This document shows positions 63,191-64,000 of a stretch of DNA of 64,000 bases, one piece after another. Every line of letters starts with the position of its first letter. The first letter of the stretch is position 1. This DNA is from Marsupella aquatica (taxonomy: Eukaryota; Marchantiophyta): the NCBI GenBank assembly GCA_973895155.1, contig OZ316897.1:6076001-6140000 (forward strand), written 5' to 3'. Under the pieces are notes generated by a model. That model was not told the origin of the DNA, did not search any database, and worked only from the letters and a program-made list of their open reading frames with translations. The position numbers and the translations under genes are program-made.

Positions 63191-64000
63191 GTGATGTGAA
63201 TTGTTTGCATGGACATTAGTGAGGGGAAGGATGTGTAATAAAGTAATTGTCAAGCAACGTTAACAGAGATATATGGATGGATGCCTGGTGATTGTGGTTG
63301 CATTGTGTTATACAGGGTGACCATAGATGACATGTTTTTGTGGTCCAGTAGGATGGAAGAGAGTGACACAAAGATGTGTGAGTATGAAAGGAAAGCTATG
63401 GAACATCGAGCATACGTGAATGCCAAAGTTGCAGAACTGGAAGCCTCCCTGAAAAAGATGTGGCTGGATTGTAAGGGAGCAATTCTCAACCACAACCCTC
63501 TACTAAGTTTGTGTGACATGAATAGTTCAATGTGGCACTGAAATTGTGACTGTATTCTCATATTGGAATGTTGCAAAACCACAGAAATTTCAAAGAAACG
63601 AAAGGAGTACGCAAGAAGGGTGACCTGGGCCTGTGCGTCGGAGTGAAAGGTTGAGCAAGAAGGTCGTACCTACAATGGCAGAATGTGGAGATGACATGGA
63701 TCCAACATAGGTGGGTGTAGACACTAGACAAGAAGATGCAGATGATGAGTATTTTCCAGAGGAAATGGATGAGGATGGGGGTTATGAAGATGAATACATT
63801 GCAGAGCAGCCCCAAAAGAAATAGGTAAGTAGTTTTCCCGACAAGTAATTGAGTTAAACTCTAGATTTTTTTATAGGTTTGATATCTTCACTACACATAT
63901 GTACCTTGCTTAGTTTGTGACATTGTAGTTGGTGATGTGATGCAGCGTCCTGTCAGTTCTGCTTTGCCTGCAAAGCCTGTGCATGCACCAGGGGGCTGAC
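63191..64000 (+). other. probable 3' exons of the CACTA transposase gene
   Basis: A Lys/Glu-rich segment at 63332-63540 (ESDTKMCEYERKAMEHRAYV) and an acidic one at about 63730-63815 (DDEYFPEEMDEDGG) look like C-terminal exons. Splice sites were not resolved and the window ends here. Confidence 0.35.

Noticed and set aside
1-64000. tRNA and rRNA genes
   Set aside because: No cloverleaf or rRNA-like sequence was recognised; a covariance-model scan was not possible.

Overview
This is eukaryotic, plant-lineage DNA made almost entirely of nested transposable elements. GT-AG introns, Ty3/gypsy, copia, L1-type LINE, CACTA, PIF/Harbinger and Mutator-like (MULE) transposons, an EDM2-like PHD protein, and above all a gypsy element carrying a C5 cytosine methyltransferase point to a streptophyte with a large repeat-rich genome. 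A charophyte alga (Chara-like) is my best guess: from memory, methyltransferase-bearing retrotransposons were reported from charophytes and dinoflagellates. I cannot confirm the species. Only one compact gene (40836-41450) looks like an ordinary host gene.

1-20 kb. A LINE copy (called LINE-A; minus strand, 14616 down to 271) is split by an 11.8 kb DNA transposon at 702-12505. The transposon has matching ends (G-run, then a GACAGGAAACA box at the same 15-bp offset at both ends) and a near-perfect 8-bp target duplication. It carries two divergent spliced genes. One is a MULE-type DDE transposase with a SWIM zinc finger (plus strand). The other is a five-exon gene joining a ParB/Srx-like domain to a beta-class N6/N4 DNA methyltransferase-like domain (minus strand). 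A 15-bp palindrome, consensus TAGCGCCnGGCGCTA, occurs about 20 times inside the element. All but one copy lie in introns, the divergent promoter or intergenic DNA, and none lies in the two main genes' exons. A second, rearranged relative of the element (18575-19746) has the same palindromes, the same terminal box at the same offset and related protein fragments. This palindrome + ParB/methyltransferase + transposase combination is the strongest candidate for an undescribed system here. Between the two copies lie an EDM2-like PHD-finger gene and an internally deleted LINE-A.

20-30 kb. A young Ty3/gypsy element (20700-29945) encodes gag, protease, C5-cytosine methyltransferase, RT, RNase H, DDE integrase and a C-terminal PHD finger. 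Its terminal repeats have an unexpected split-direct-repeat layout (B - internal - A - gc - B - A) flanked by a possible AATT duplication. The coding region has in-frame stops and frameshifts.

30-41 kb. A second LINE family (LINE-B, with a DUF4283/zinc-knuckle ORF1) has an inverted 5' part of the kind made by twin priming. It is followed by a 5'-truncated LINE-A and then by the two-exon host gene with three PQFDGL repeats.

42-48 kb. A complete-looking PIF/Harbinger element (41962-47885; long TIRs, TAGTA duplication) encodes a DDE transposase, a Myb/SANT-like partner and an extra RPA-like OB-fold protein.

48-64 kb. Remnants: a gag fragment, a Ulp1-like protease fragment, hairpin-forming minisatellites with compensatory changes, an LTR-like leader with an initiator-Met PBS, decayed gag-like genes, the best LINE-A copy (54021-58050), and a CACTA transposase interrupted by a gag-like insertion rich in TCCGGA. 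In-frame stops in the elements are mostly TAG, as expected from deamination of methylated CAG (CHG) sites.
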